From Polytrichum commune (taxonomy: Eukaryota; Streptophyta; Polytrichopsida; Polytrichales; Polytrichaceae), in assembly GCA_950295325.1 (NCBI GenBank), contig OX485808.1, positions 30,338,527-30,402,526 of the forward strand: a stretch of 64,000 nt of DNA, in the 5' to 3' direction. A model generated the notes under the pieces. The model searched no databases. It saw only the letters and a list, made by a program, of their open reading frames with translations, and had not been told where the DNA came from. How positions within the stretch are numbered: position 1 is the first letter of the stretch; each line of letters opens with the position of its first letter. Shown one piece after another: positions 22,478-32,537 of this stretch. Position numbers and translations under genes: made by a program.

Positions 22478-25400
22478 TCAAGCTCGGTACTCCTTACATC
22501 TACTTCCCGATGTACGGGTAGGAAAGAGCTCACCATTCAACGTTTCCAATTGAATTGAATTATTAGGAAAGACCTCATAGACAAGGTAAGGTCCTAACCA
22601 TACCGCATTGAATTTCGCCGGAAATTCAAGCTTTCGTGCGTCTTGAATCATGACCATCATTCCCGGTGTTAGGGCCCTTCTCTTATGTCGTTTGTCGAAA
22701 GTAATCTTTCTCCTTCTTTGGATTGCCTCAATATGTTGAGCCGCCATTCTCCTCCCTTCGTCAAGTGCTTCCAAATCGGTTAGTCGATTTCGTAAGGATT
22801 GACTTTCGGTAAGTCTCGTACTCACGGCCACCCTAAGTGACTCGACTTCATATTCGATTGGTAGTGTCGCTTCAAGACCATAGACTAAGGAAAATGGTGT
22901 AGCACGCGTAGTTACCTTATAGGTTGTACGGTATGCCCAAAGTGCCGCCGTTAGTTTCGTATCCCAATCCCGCTTCGAGTCTATAACCGTCTTGCGTAGT
23001 ATACTCACCAAAATTCCGTTAACCCTTTCCGTTTGTCCATTGGTTTGTGGGTGGTAGGGAGTAGTCTTCCGGTGATCAATTTTAAATTTCTCTGTCATCT
23101 CTCGAATCAAGTCATTCAAAAAGTGAGTACCCCTATCGCTTACTAGGATCTTCGGCACCCCGAACCGCGAAATTATGTTTTCGTACATAAATGTTGCCGC
23201 GTGTTCCGCCGTGTCGGTCTTCACCGCTTTGGCTTCCGCCCACTTGGTGAGGTACTCGGTTGCCAGCACAATATATTTCATTCCTTTTGAAGATTGGGGA
23301 TGGACCTCACCCACATAGTCGATGCCCCATTTTTCGAAAGGAATTAAGGGTAATGATACATGTAAAGGCATCTCCATTCTAAGGTCGTCTCGGGCATACC
23401 GTTGGCAAGCGTCGCATTTCCTTACATAGTCATGGGCGTCCTTAAATAGTGTAGGCCAAAAGTAGCCCGCTCTAAGTATTTTTTGCCCGGTGAGTTGACC
23501 CGAGAAGTGACCGCCGCAAGCGCTATCGTGGCAAGCGATTAAAATCGCTTCAACCTCCGTTTTTGACACGCATCGTCGTAAAATACCATCGGACCCCCTT
23601 CTAAACAACCTATGGCCCACTACAACAAATTGCCTACTATTTACCCTCACCTTCCTTCTCTCTTCTTTTGTCCACTCTTTGGGCAACTTGTGGGTTGTTA
23701 GAAATTCCACTATGCCCGCATACCACTCCGGTGTAGAAGTGACCACAAAGAGGCTATCATCTACTAACATATCATTTACCGGATTTTTTCCTATCTCCTC
23801 CGACAACCTAGACAAGTGGTCCGCTTGTAAATGCATACGACCCGGTTTATATTCCACCGTGTAGTCGAATTCTTCTAATAACAAAACCCACCTAGCTAAC
23901 CTACCACTTAACTCCGCCTTGTTAATTAGATACTTGATAGCCATGTGGTCAACAAAAAATACAACCGGGTTGCACATGAGGTAATGCCTAAACTTTTTAA
24001 CGGAAAACACCATGGCTAGGCACTCCCTCTCCGTTGTAGAGTAGTTTCTTTCGGCGGGGGTCAATTGCTTACTCGCATAAGCTATAGGTTGATCCTTCTC
24101 TTTTTCTCCCGTTGCTTGACAAAGCGCACTCCCTATTGCCACATTACTAGCATCACAATAGACGTGAAAAGGTTTACCCCAATTGGGTGGTATCAACACC
24201 GGATAGGTGCTCAACCTATCCCGCAATTCCTCAAAGGCTTTTTGACAAGCATCCGTCCACTCGAATTTGACATCCTTTTTGAGCAAATGGGTAATGGGCA
24301 CCGCTATCTTTGAAAAATTAGGAATAAGTTTCCGGTACCATCCCACATGTCCTAACAACTTAGAGATCCCCTTGGAATTGGTTGGAGTTGCCAAGTCGCT
24401 TATGGCCGCAATCTTATCCGGATCGGGTTCTCTACCTTTCTCACTAACAACATAACCCAACAACACTCCCTTATTCACTCCCAAAAATGTCTTATCCGGG
24501 TTCAATGCTAACCTCATCTTCCTACACCTAACCAATGCCTCCCTAACACAATGTAGGTGATCATCCACATTACTTTGTGTGCTAAAATCGTCCACAAAGA
24601 CGGTCATGGATTTGAACAACAAGTCGGTGAAGATATACATTACTAATCGTTGGAAAGTAGCCGGGGCATTACATAACCCAAATGGCATCACTACCCACAC
24701 AAAAGTACCCCAAGGTGTAGTAAAAGCCGTTTTATGGATATCTTGGAGGGCTATGGAAATTTGATTATAACCCGCATACCCATCCATAAAGGTATATCGC
24801 GAATGACCTCCAACCTCCTCAAGCAACAAGGTGATAAAAGGTAAGGGGAAGTGATCCTTTTGTGTGCACGAATTCAATTTCCTATAGTCGACACAAACCC
24901 TTAATTTCCCATTTTTTTTCTTTACTAAGACCATAGGAGAAACCCAATCCGTGATTTCCACCGGCTTGATAAACCCGGCCTTCAATAACCTTTCCAATTC
25001 CGCTTTCACCAACAATTGCAATTGAGGATTCATCCTCCTCTCCTTTTGTCTAATTGGCCTCGCCCCCGGAATTAAAGGAATCCGGTGCTCTACCATTTCC
25101 CTAGGAATTCCCTTAAGCTCATCGTAGGACCATGCAAAAGTATCACTAAACTCATCCACCAAATTGCTATACTCCCTAACCTCTTTCTCCCCCAATTTGG
25201 AGCCCATCTTCATTTGTCGGGTTTTTCCATTCTTTAATTTCACATCCACGTACCGCCAATCCGCTTCCGACACATGTGCTTGCTCCTCTTTGTTCCGATA
25301 CCAATCGGAAGGCACATTGGGGTAATCTTTCACATCTTGACCTACAACTATCCCCGTAGACGTGGTCTTGAAATGTAAAGGCTCCTCCAATTTCGATGAC

Positions 25401-28400
25401 TCAATAATCACATCCTCCTCTTGAGTCCCATCTACATGAATTAAACTAACCTCACCCTCTTCCACGTCATCTACCCAAGGTGTTAACCCACCGCTAACCC
25501 ACTCTTCCTCGGTGAGCACCTCACATGGCTCCAACAATGAGCCCTCTCCTAAACTAACACTAGGAAATTCACTCCCTAAGCCTACTTGGTGAAATGTAAC
25601 CATTACATCAACCTCGGACTCGGGGTACTCCCTTAGCCATTGGGCATAATCCCCATTATCCCCATAATTGTAAAAATTAGGACCTAGACTTCCCGAGCCC
25701 GAATCTATAACAACCCTTTGACCTTCGGGATGGACGACTCCCACCAATGCCTTGCCAATCTCATTCTCGTTTAAGTCATCAATTTCCTTCTCCAATGGCA
25801 AATACATCTCCTTCTTCATCCATCCTTCTAATGAACCAATGGACACTATGACCCTATTACCCTCCGGACCATAAGTGATGGATGGTTTAGGTCCACCCCA
25901 ATTGACCATAGCATTCGCCATCCGCAACCAAGGCCTACCTAGCAAAATGGGGAAGGTGTCCTTGTTGGAGTGCATTTTAATGACATGGAAGGTGACCAAG
26001 TACTCCTCACCTCCCGTAGTCATTCTACAATCCTTGATCATCCCCAAAGGCGTAGTCGAACTTTGATTTGCCATATTTATGACCAAAGGTGAAGGCCCCG
26101 TGAGTCCAAGTCCCAATTTTTTCATAGTATCCTCCGGTAGTATATTTAGACTACTCCCTCCGTCGACTAGCACATTAGGAACCACCTTATCTACTATAAC
26201 AACTTCTATTTCTATAGCTTTCACGTCTCTTCCACCTTGTGATTGGATCCTAGCGGCTATTTTAGCTTTCACCTTCCTCATCCTCTTGTGTACCGGCATT
26301 CCCTCCTTTAATGTTTTCCTTGCCGTGGGTGAAATTTCCAATAGTTGGCCGAAAGTAATATCCGCCTTGAGTGTACTAAGGTCCGCCCACAAGTCGTACC
26401 CGGTAGATCTTTCCACCTTAGAATTACCCACTACGTCGAATTCGTCTACGGGAACCCCCGGTCCTTCCCATTCACCCACATCGCTATTATCCAAGTCATG
26501 TACCGCATTAGTCCTCTCCCTATCTTGTAAAATTATATTTTCCCTCTCCACATCCTTAGTAGCTCTTCTAGCTACCCTATCCAACTCGGAGAGATTAATC
26601 TCTTCATCCGAAGAGTAATTTCCTTGCTCTCCTATTCCTACCTCCAACGGGGCATCCCCTCTCCTAGCCCTAGTAGTTACCGCTAGTGCAGGTGCTTCTT
26701 CAACCACACCCTTACCCTTCACTAACTCATATGTAATAGCATTGGTGTGAGGAGGCCATTGACTTTGCTCCTCTCCAATTCTCGTTGGGAGAGGAAGCAT
26801 GTCCTCACATGTGGCCTCCAACACTCCATCCATGAACCTAACATCTTGGGAGTTAGATGGTCCCGGATCCGTTGGAGGCGCTTGTCTCCCGTTACTACCA
26901 TTAGGTGGAACTCCTTGTCTATTTTGTATTGGAATGTAACCGGTTGTAGTTTGCAAGCCCGCCGGTGGATGAAAAGTTTGCCTAGCATTACTATGGTCAT
27001 AGTATAAGTTAGGTGGCCTAAGTTCATTGGCCGGTACTCCTTGTGGCCTAGCACCTCGCATATTATCCCTTGCTTGTTGTTGCGGATTAGCCACCGGGTA
27101 AGGGACATTAATTATTTTGTCCGGTTGGCGACACGTATCCGAGGGATGACTTCCTCCACAATTGCTACAATTAAACTCTTGACCTTCGGACCAACATTGT
27201 CCTTGAGCGTGCCACCTTCCACAAAAGGGATGAAATTCCTTCTTCTCTAAATTTTGGCCACCTTGCCCTCTAGGTTGTGGTCCTCTATTGCTTCCATTTC
27301 CATAGTGAGGTGGCGCTTGACCTCGTTGATTTTGTTGAGGTGGGTTACCGTTTCCTCTTTGGTCACGGTTTTGTCCACTTCTACAAAATTGACGCGTGTG
27401 GCCCGGTTGGCCACATTGGACACACCATAATCCGGAAGAATGCCTACCCGACTCAACCGGGGGTGGAGGCCCCGGTTGTTGACTCCGGATCATTAATGAC
27501 ATTTGATCCGTGAGGCTTTGCATTTGTTTTATCATAGCCTCTTGGAATCCTAGTTGGCTAGCACCTAGTCTTCTCTCAACCTCCTCCAAGTGTGGATCCG
27601 TTCTAGGGGCCGGTAGTGCCAAAAGAGGTGCCGGTTCCCTAACCGCTAAAGGTCGGGGACCGGTGTCCACAATGGCATATGGAATTTGGTTCTCATACTT
27701 AGCGGGTTCTACCGCTACCACCCTAGGGCGTATGGGGATGAATTGTGGGATCAATTCATCCTCCCTTCTCCATAGCCTTTCGTGATCTTTATCCAAGTTT
27801 TCAATATCTCTAGCCGCACGCTTGGCATCCGCCAAGGTCAAGGGATTCCTTTCTAGAACACCCCTAATAGTTCCGGACTTAAAAAACCCTTGAATGAAAA
27901 ATTGCTTTAGCGTGTCGTCGTTGAGCATGGTACCCACAAATCTAGTGCACACTAAATCAAACCTCCTAATGTAAGCCGAAATTTCTTCCTCCCTTCCTTG
28001 CTTCAATGACGACAATGCCCTTAATGCGGTACTTTGACCCACTTCCGGCCTAAATTCGTTAAGAAACTCCCTTTGTAATTGTTCCCATCCCCTAAAATGT
28101 CCCTCGGCATGATCCCGATACCATTCATAGGCTTCCCCCTCTAGAGTGGTAGGAAACCACACTAACCAATAACCCGGGTCGGTTATGAGGAAGCTAGCCA
28201 ACCGTTCGATATACCGTTCCATGTGCCGAGAGGGGTCCTCATCCTTGGTCCCATAAAATTTAGGGAGATGAGATGGCATATCCATCGCCGCTAAATTTTG
28301 TGGAACCACAATTGGTAGGCCTCTTGGCCTAACCAATGGGTCTATTGGAGGTATAGGAGGTATGGGCGGAATTGGGGGTATGGGTGGTGGATCCATCCCC

Positions 28401-28717
28401 CGTTCCTCGGCCATGGTGACCGGTGAACTATTCAACAATCCCCTATCAACTTCTACCGGGAATTCTTCTCTAAGTGTGTAATTTTCCGAAGAAGTTTCAC
28501 CACTCAATTTGGAGGGAGTGATCTCCTCTTCAAGTTGAGCTCCAAGTTCTAAGGTGTCTAGAATTGACCTAGTCCTAGGTTCGACGTTCAAACAACTCTC
28601 TATTCTAACATTATCTTGTTCTAATTTATCACTGATTTTAGAGGACCGCCTCTTTCGAGTAGATTTCTCTAGTCCTACTATCAAACTTGGTTTTTGTGAG
28701 CGAGTCCTACCTTGCAT
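22478..28717 (-). CDS. Gag-Pol polyprotein of a Ty3/gypsy retrotransposon
   Basis: One open frame of 2,079 codons. In order: a retrotransposon Gag core (about residues 150-250), a CCHC zinc knuckle CVQCGQPGHTRQFC (about 432), an aspartic protease VDGGSSLNIL (about 855), reverse transcriptase with MPFGLCNAPATFQ and FVDDF in place of the usual YxDD (about 1375), RNase H YCDAS (about 1520), and integrase with an HHCC finger (about 1730-1770) and D, D, E residues in GIDYVG, VSDRGTHF and NGQTERVNG (about 1800-1895). The PR-RT-RH-IN order defines Ty3/gypsy. The FVDDF box and the long Gag resemble the plant Athila/Tat side rather than chromoviruses, and no chromodomain was noticed. The protein ends only 61 bp before the 3-prime LTR. 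No separate env-like frame was recognised. Confidence 0.95.
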   Translation of the reverse strand: MQGRTRSQKPSLIVGLEKSTRKRRSSKISDKLEQDNVRIESCLNVEPRTRSILDTLELGAQLEEEITPSKLSGETSSENYTLREEFPVEVDRGLLNSSPVTMAEERGMDPPPIPPIPPIPPIPPIDPLVRPRGLPIVVPQNLAAMDMPSHLPKFYGTKDEDPSRHMERYIERLASFLITDPGYWLVWFPTTLEGEAYEWYRDHAEGHFRGWEQLQREFLNEFRPEVGQSTALRALSSLKQGREEEISAYIRRFDLVCTRFVGTMLNDDTLKQFFIQGFFKSGTIRGVLERNPLTLADAKRAARDIENLDKDHERLWRREDELIPQFIPIRPRVVAVEPAKYENQIPYAIVDTGPRPLAVREPAPLLALPAPRTDPHLEEVERRLGASQLGFQEAMIKQMQSLTDQMSLMIRSQQPGPPPPVESGRHSSGLWCVQCGQPGHTRQFCRSGQNRDQRGNGNPPQQNQRGQAPPHYGNGSNRGPQPRGQGGQNLEKKEFHPFCGRWHAQGQCWSEGQEFNCSNCGGSHPSDTCRQPDKIINVPYPVANPQQQARDNMRGARPQGVPANELRPPNLYYDHSNARQTFHPPAGLQTTTGYIPIQNRQGVPPNGSNGRQAPPTDPGPSNSQDVRFMDGVLEATCEDMLPLPTRIGEEQSQWPPHTNAITYELVKGKGVVEEAPALAVTTRARRGDAPLEVGIGEQGNYSSDEEINLSELDRVARRATKDVERENIILQDRERTNAVHDLDNSDVGEWEGPGVPVDEFDVVGNSKVERSTGYDLWADLSTLKADITFGQLLEISPTARKTLKEGMPVHKRMRKVKAKIAARIQSQGGRDVKAIEIEVVIVDKVVPNVLVDGGSSLNILPEDTMKKLGLGLTGPSPLVINMANQSSTTPLGMIKDCRMTTGGEEYLVTFHVIKMHSNKDTFPILLGRPWLRMANAMVNWGGPKPSITYGPEGNRVIVSIGSLEGWMKKEMYLPLEKEIDDLNENEIGKALVGVVHPEGQRVVIDSGSGSLGPNFYNYGDNGDYAQWLREYPESEVDVMVTFHQVGLGSEFPSVSLGEGSLLEPCEVLTEEEWVSGGLTPWVDDVEEGEVSLIHVDGTQEEDVIIESSKLEEPLHFKTTSTGIVVGQDVKDYPNVPSDWYRNKEEQAHVSEADWRYVDVKLKNGKTRQMKMGSKLGEKEVREYSNLVDEFSDTFAWSYDELKGIPREMVEHRIPLIPGARPIRQKERRMNPQLQLLVKAELERLLKAGFIKPVEITDWVSPMVLVKKKNGKLRVCVDYRKLNSCTQKDHFPLPFITLLLEEVGGHSRYTFMDGYAGYNQISIALQDIHKTAFTTPWGTFVWVVMPFGLCNAPATFQRLVMYIFTDLLFKSMTVFVDDFSTQSNVDDHLHCVREALVRCRKMRLALNPDKTFLGVNKGVLLGYVVSEKGREPDPDKIAAISDLATPTNSKGISKLLGHVGWYRKLIPNFSKIAVPITHLLKKDVKFEWTDACQKAFEELRDRLSTYPVLIPPNWGKPFHVYCDASNVAIGSALCQATGEKEKDQPIAYASKQLTPAERNYSTTERECLAMVFSVKKFRHYLMCNPVVFFVDHMAIKYLINKAELSGRLARWVLLLEEFDYTVEYKPGRMHLQADHLSRLSEEIGKNPVNDMLVDDSLFVVTSTPEWYAGIVEFLTTHKLPKEWTKEERRKVRVNSRQFVVVGHRLFRRGSDGILRRCVSKTEVEAILIACHDSACGGHFSGQLTGQKILRAGYFWPTLFKDAHDYVRKCDACQRYARDDLRMEMPLHVSLPLIPFEKWGIDYVGEVHPQSSKGMKYIVLATEYLTKWAEAKAVKTDTAEHAATFMYENIISRFGVPKILVSDRGTHFLNDLIREMTEKFKIDHRKTTPYHPQTNGQTERVNGILVSILRKTVIDSKRDWDTKLTAALWAYRTTYKVTTRATPFSLVYGLEATLPIEYEVESLRVAVSTRLTESQSLRNRLTDLEALDEGRRMAAQHIEAIQRRRKITFDKRHKRRALTPGMMVMIQDARKLEFPAKFNAVWLGPYLVYEVFPNNSIQLETLNGELFPTRTSGSRCKEYRA

Positions 28718-29603
28718 TCCATAAGAATCGATCGACCCTCACTTGACCACACATAATCCTAGCAATTCCCCTCTTAATATTTTCACTTGTCTTGGTGTGG
28801 TTATAATTTTTTTAGGAGGTGAGGAAAAGAACCTGCAAGCCCACTTAGGTGAAAGAATCCCAATAGGGGATAGGCATGTTCATGTTAATTTTTTGGTTAA
28901 GTCGGAGCATCACCTCCGCACCTTCCCGCAAATTAACACTCACCACAATACCGATTGTGAGGGGGTGACCTTCCGAGTAGATTATGTTAAAAGTCGAGGC
29001 TTCACCCTTCAACTTCTCACACCATCCACAATTCGGGAATTACCCTCTACAACGGATAACAACAATCACGAGTACAAAAGGCATTCCTTAATTAGTTAAT
29101 GAGTTCACTTTGAAGAAATAAACATACCTTGAGCAATCGCATCCCCCTGTGAGTTAGCACTCCCCTCAATCGTGACTCAATGTAACAACACCATAAACTT
29201 TGTGAAATATTAATTTAATCTAGAGCATGAAATGACAACTCCCAAAACTTTGAGACTCACCCCGAGGTGAGTGTCAAAGTTCAATGTCCTAAGGTGAATT
29301 TACCCTCTAATGTTTTAATGAGCTACTCGGTTATAGGTTCCTTTTAAGTTCTTAGCAAATCCCCAAAAAGGTTGAGGACGTACCTTCGCCGCGCTCCTTC
29401 CTCAAAAATGAATTTGCGTAATTGACAATGCAATTCATTCCAAGGAATAGTTGAAATACAATGAATTCAAATGTAACCCAAAGAGAGAATACTTACCGAG
29501 TTTCGGGTGCTCCTTCCCTTCTCTCAACTTTGCGTCTCCAATTTTTCCTAGTTGCCTCCAAGTCTCCTAGTCGCCTCCAAGTCTTGTAACTACCTTCCGC
29601 TTC
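28718..29603 (-). other. Untranslated leader of the Ty3/gypsy element
   Basis: About 0.9 kb between the primer-binding site and the gag start. No coding frame was recognised on the sense strand. A 118-codon frame on the opposite strand (28743-29099) shows no motif. Confidence 0.6.
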
Positions 29604-29622
29604 GCTTCCGGCGGACGCACCA
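29604..29622 (-). other. Putative primer-binding site
   Basis: On the minus strand, after the LTR end and a TAAT spacer, the sequence is TGGTGCGTCCGCCGGAAGC. Its complement ends GGACGCACCA, as some plant tRNA-Arg acceptor ends do. The tRNA identity is from memory and not verified. Confidence 0.55.
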
Positions 29623-29626
29623 ATTA

Positions 29627-31454
29627 TGTGAGGCCAAACCCCCCACCCTTAAGCGTCCGTAGTCCGAGTAGTGGGTTTGGGCTCACATTCCTCCGCGGTA
29701 TTGGATTTGGACTTGGATGAGTTCATAGTGCAATGTTCACCCTTCAAGTGGTCTTGGATTTAATTGGTGTCTCCATACCGTACATAAGCCTTTAAGTATT
29801 AAGAAATACTTATGTGACTTATGTCAATCTCTCCCTCGCACCTTTGGTCTTTGCTTCCTTTGTCTTGTCATCGCGAGAGTGCTCCACATTCTCCATTAAG
29901 TTGTGCACGTGGTTTATTTTTAAAGAGAGGATGCAAGTGTTAAAAAAAACACTATTCTCTATAGTCAATCTCAAATACATTTACTTGTGAAAGCCACACA
30001 TAACACTAACTAGCATAATGTAACTAACTACTTGTCTATGAGCTAATTAGGTAGGCTATCTACTAAGCTCCTTCATGAACCCATCTCTTTACTTTCTAAT
30101 TACATAAACCTAGCTCCTTCATAAACCCAGCTCCTTAGCTTCTAACTAAACAAACCCAGGTCCTTCATAAACCCAGCTCTTTACTTTCTAACTAAACAAA
30201 CCCAGCTCCTTCATAAACCCAGCTCCTTCATGAACCCACAACTTTGTAGTTGTAATCCCCAACTACCTCACTAATTATTCAAGCCCTTAACTAATCTTCC
30301 TACCTAATTTCCCTAATTCTACTAACAACCCCTTTCTAATCACACAATTCTTCTCTAATCCTAAAATCCTAAAATCCTAGAGAGGAGAGGGGGAGAGAGA
30401 ATTTCCTAACTTCACTAAGACTAACTAATCCACACAAGTATATTTTTGCACTCATCACAACATCAAGTGCTCAACTCTTAAACATGGAACTTGCAACCAC
30501 GTGTGTTCAAAACATGAACTTTAAGTACCACAAATTGGAATCATGAATTAAACTTAAAATCCTTCACGTCAACACTAATTCTACCAAGAGGTCAAGCCCT
30601 CTTCAAGGCTAACAAGCCTTGGCTCTCAAACTAAAAACTAAGCACACACATGTGCTCCAATATGGCTTCCCACACCCACACTTATAACTCGTGGGGTGCC
30701 TTGGAGCACAAAGGAAAGAGAGGATGAGTGAGGGAAGAATGAGGGATTATATAGTAAGCTTGAGGGGGTGAGCACCCTCAAGGCTCACGATAAGCCCTTG
30801 AGATTTCCTCCTACTTAGTAGGCGCCAATCCTATCTTCTAAGCCTTCCTCCCTCAAATGATCAACAAGGATCCTAATTCGAACATTTAACTAGCCTTGGC
30901 TTTCTACCTACCACACTTTACCAAACTTGGGATGCTTCAACCCAAACTTAGCCTCCTTCGCTTTCCGCCGCCATAACTTTCTCCCCTTACTTTCCCAAAT
31001 CGTCGCTCACCACTTAATTCAAACCACGATGCTTAGCTCGTGATTTGATTGGTGCTTTGAGAATTTGCTTATCCTCCACCTTGCATTCTTCCTTGGGCCT
31101 TCCCCATTAAGTGGCCATGATGAGGTGGTCCACTTGTGCGCTCCATGTGATCCTCCATTCATCCCAATTCGAATGCACTTGCCTCTTGAGTCACTTTGGT
31201 TGTCTCCATCCATTTGTACTAGCCTACTCACTAACTACTCAATCCAAGTTCTCCTTACCTATCCTCATTCACTCAAATCCTTCCGAAGGTAAAAACACAA
31301 TAACAACTCACATCCTAGCCTCTTACAACATGGTACTTCTAAGACTAACATTTCACTCTTTTTATATTTTTGTGAAGTAACATGCTACTTCAAAGTGCAT
31401 CAACTAACGTTTCAAGGGTCTAAGACTAAATGTGGGCACCCTTTTGGGCTCACA
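29627..31454 (-). repeat. 5-prime LTR of the Ty3/gypsy element
   Basis: 1,828 bp, almost identical to 20589-22416. A TATATAAT on the minus strand at about 30748-30755 is a candidate TATA box; the copy in the left LTR is the same. Confidence 0.93.
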
Positions 31455-31459
31455 GGATG

Positions 31460-32272
31460 AGGAGTAAAAACCTTGAAAATCTCTCCATGTTTGTACATAC
31501 AATTGTGACAGTCACTCACCTCAGTTTAAAAACCCGGGCAATAGTATGGCAGTGAGTTCATTCTAATTGGACCAAATGCGGTGCACAAGCATAGGCACAA
31601 ACATGGACAATTGTCTTTTTGAATGTATCTCATGTCCGCCTTATTGCCAAAGCCAAGGGTATTTTGGGGTCAACAATGGTCTGGTTTTAATTAATCATTT
31701 TTAATGAAACTTGAAAGGACAGTTCAATCATCCTTAGAAGATTGTCCATCTTTCTTGGTTAATGATAAATTCAATTATAGTGTCGGGCAATAATCTTTAT
31801 TTTAAGTTGATCATGTCACTCCTTAATCACAATGATTAAAAAAAAATTTGATATACTCGTTTACGGTCATCTTAGGTTAAGGAACTTTGCTAAGGTTGAG
31901 GCTTACATGATCATAGCCTCTCATAAGTCTTGAGCTTCTCAAAGATGTTTGAAATATTATGGTCTCACTTGTCCTTTCCATAACCTCCTTAGACTATTGA
32001 CCTTTCGCCTTCTCTTTTCTACCAAAAAGAACGTTTATGATGGATCAGTCCATAGCACGCACTTCTTTACACAAGATATAGCACTAAAAGCAAAGAAGTG
32101 TCAGAGTCACAAATTAATAATTTTTATTATCTCTTGATTACCTTTCAATTGTGCCATTGTCTGTGATGGAGAGTATAGGCTATGTGGACTCATGAGTTCC
32201 TAACCTAAAGTCAATCCTAATTGACTCAGTCGGCAATCGTGATCATTTAATCACTACATCCCCATAAGGTCT
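31460..32272. other. Unassigned intergenic DNA
   Basis: AT-rich; no gene, repeat or RNA recognised. Confidence 0.5.
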
Positions 32273-32276
32273 CCTT

Positions 32277-32533
32277 ATCACTATATTCGTTAATTTGGGA
32301 TTTTTTCGACATTTTGAGACAATTACAAATATAAGAACATGGATAAAATCACACAGATATTGGAGAATGTTGTAAGATGCAAACACTTTGAAGCGGGTGT
32401 TCATATCAAGAACCCAATTAAGAACTCATATCAAGATGGTTTAGGTAGGATGACCCAAACATTAGACCATGTTGTTGCGATCCATATATTAATTTGAGAC
32501 AAGAGAAAGTCTCAAATTAACGAATATAGTGAT
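32277..32533. mobile_element. 257-bp MITE with element-1-type ends
   Basis: Ends ATCACTATATTCG...CGAATATAGTGAT form a 28-bp TIR with two mismatches. The target duplication is CCTT (32273-32276 and 32534-32537). The first 190 bp resembles the left end of element 1 (181-370), and the last 55 bp resembles its right end. It is therefore an internally deleted derivative of the same family. It keeps one degenerate palindrome (GGTTTAGG...GACCCAAAC, about 32437-32462). Confidence 0.88.
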
Positions 32534-32537
32534 CCTT

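Larger units (their letters stand above)
20589..31454 (-). mobile_element. Complete Ty3/gypsy LTR retrotransposon, 10.9 kb
   Basis: Two 1,828-bp LTRs (20589-22416 and 29627-31454) begin TGTGAGG and end CTCACA. A 5-bp target duplication GGATG lies at 20584-20588 and 31455-31459. Transcription is on the minus strand, so the right LTR is the 5-prime one. By eye the LTRs differ at only one base (the tenth, C versus A), and gag-pol is uninterrupted. This indicates a recent insertion. Confidence 0.95.
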
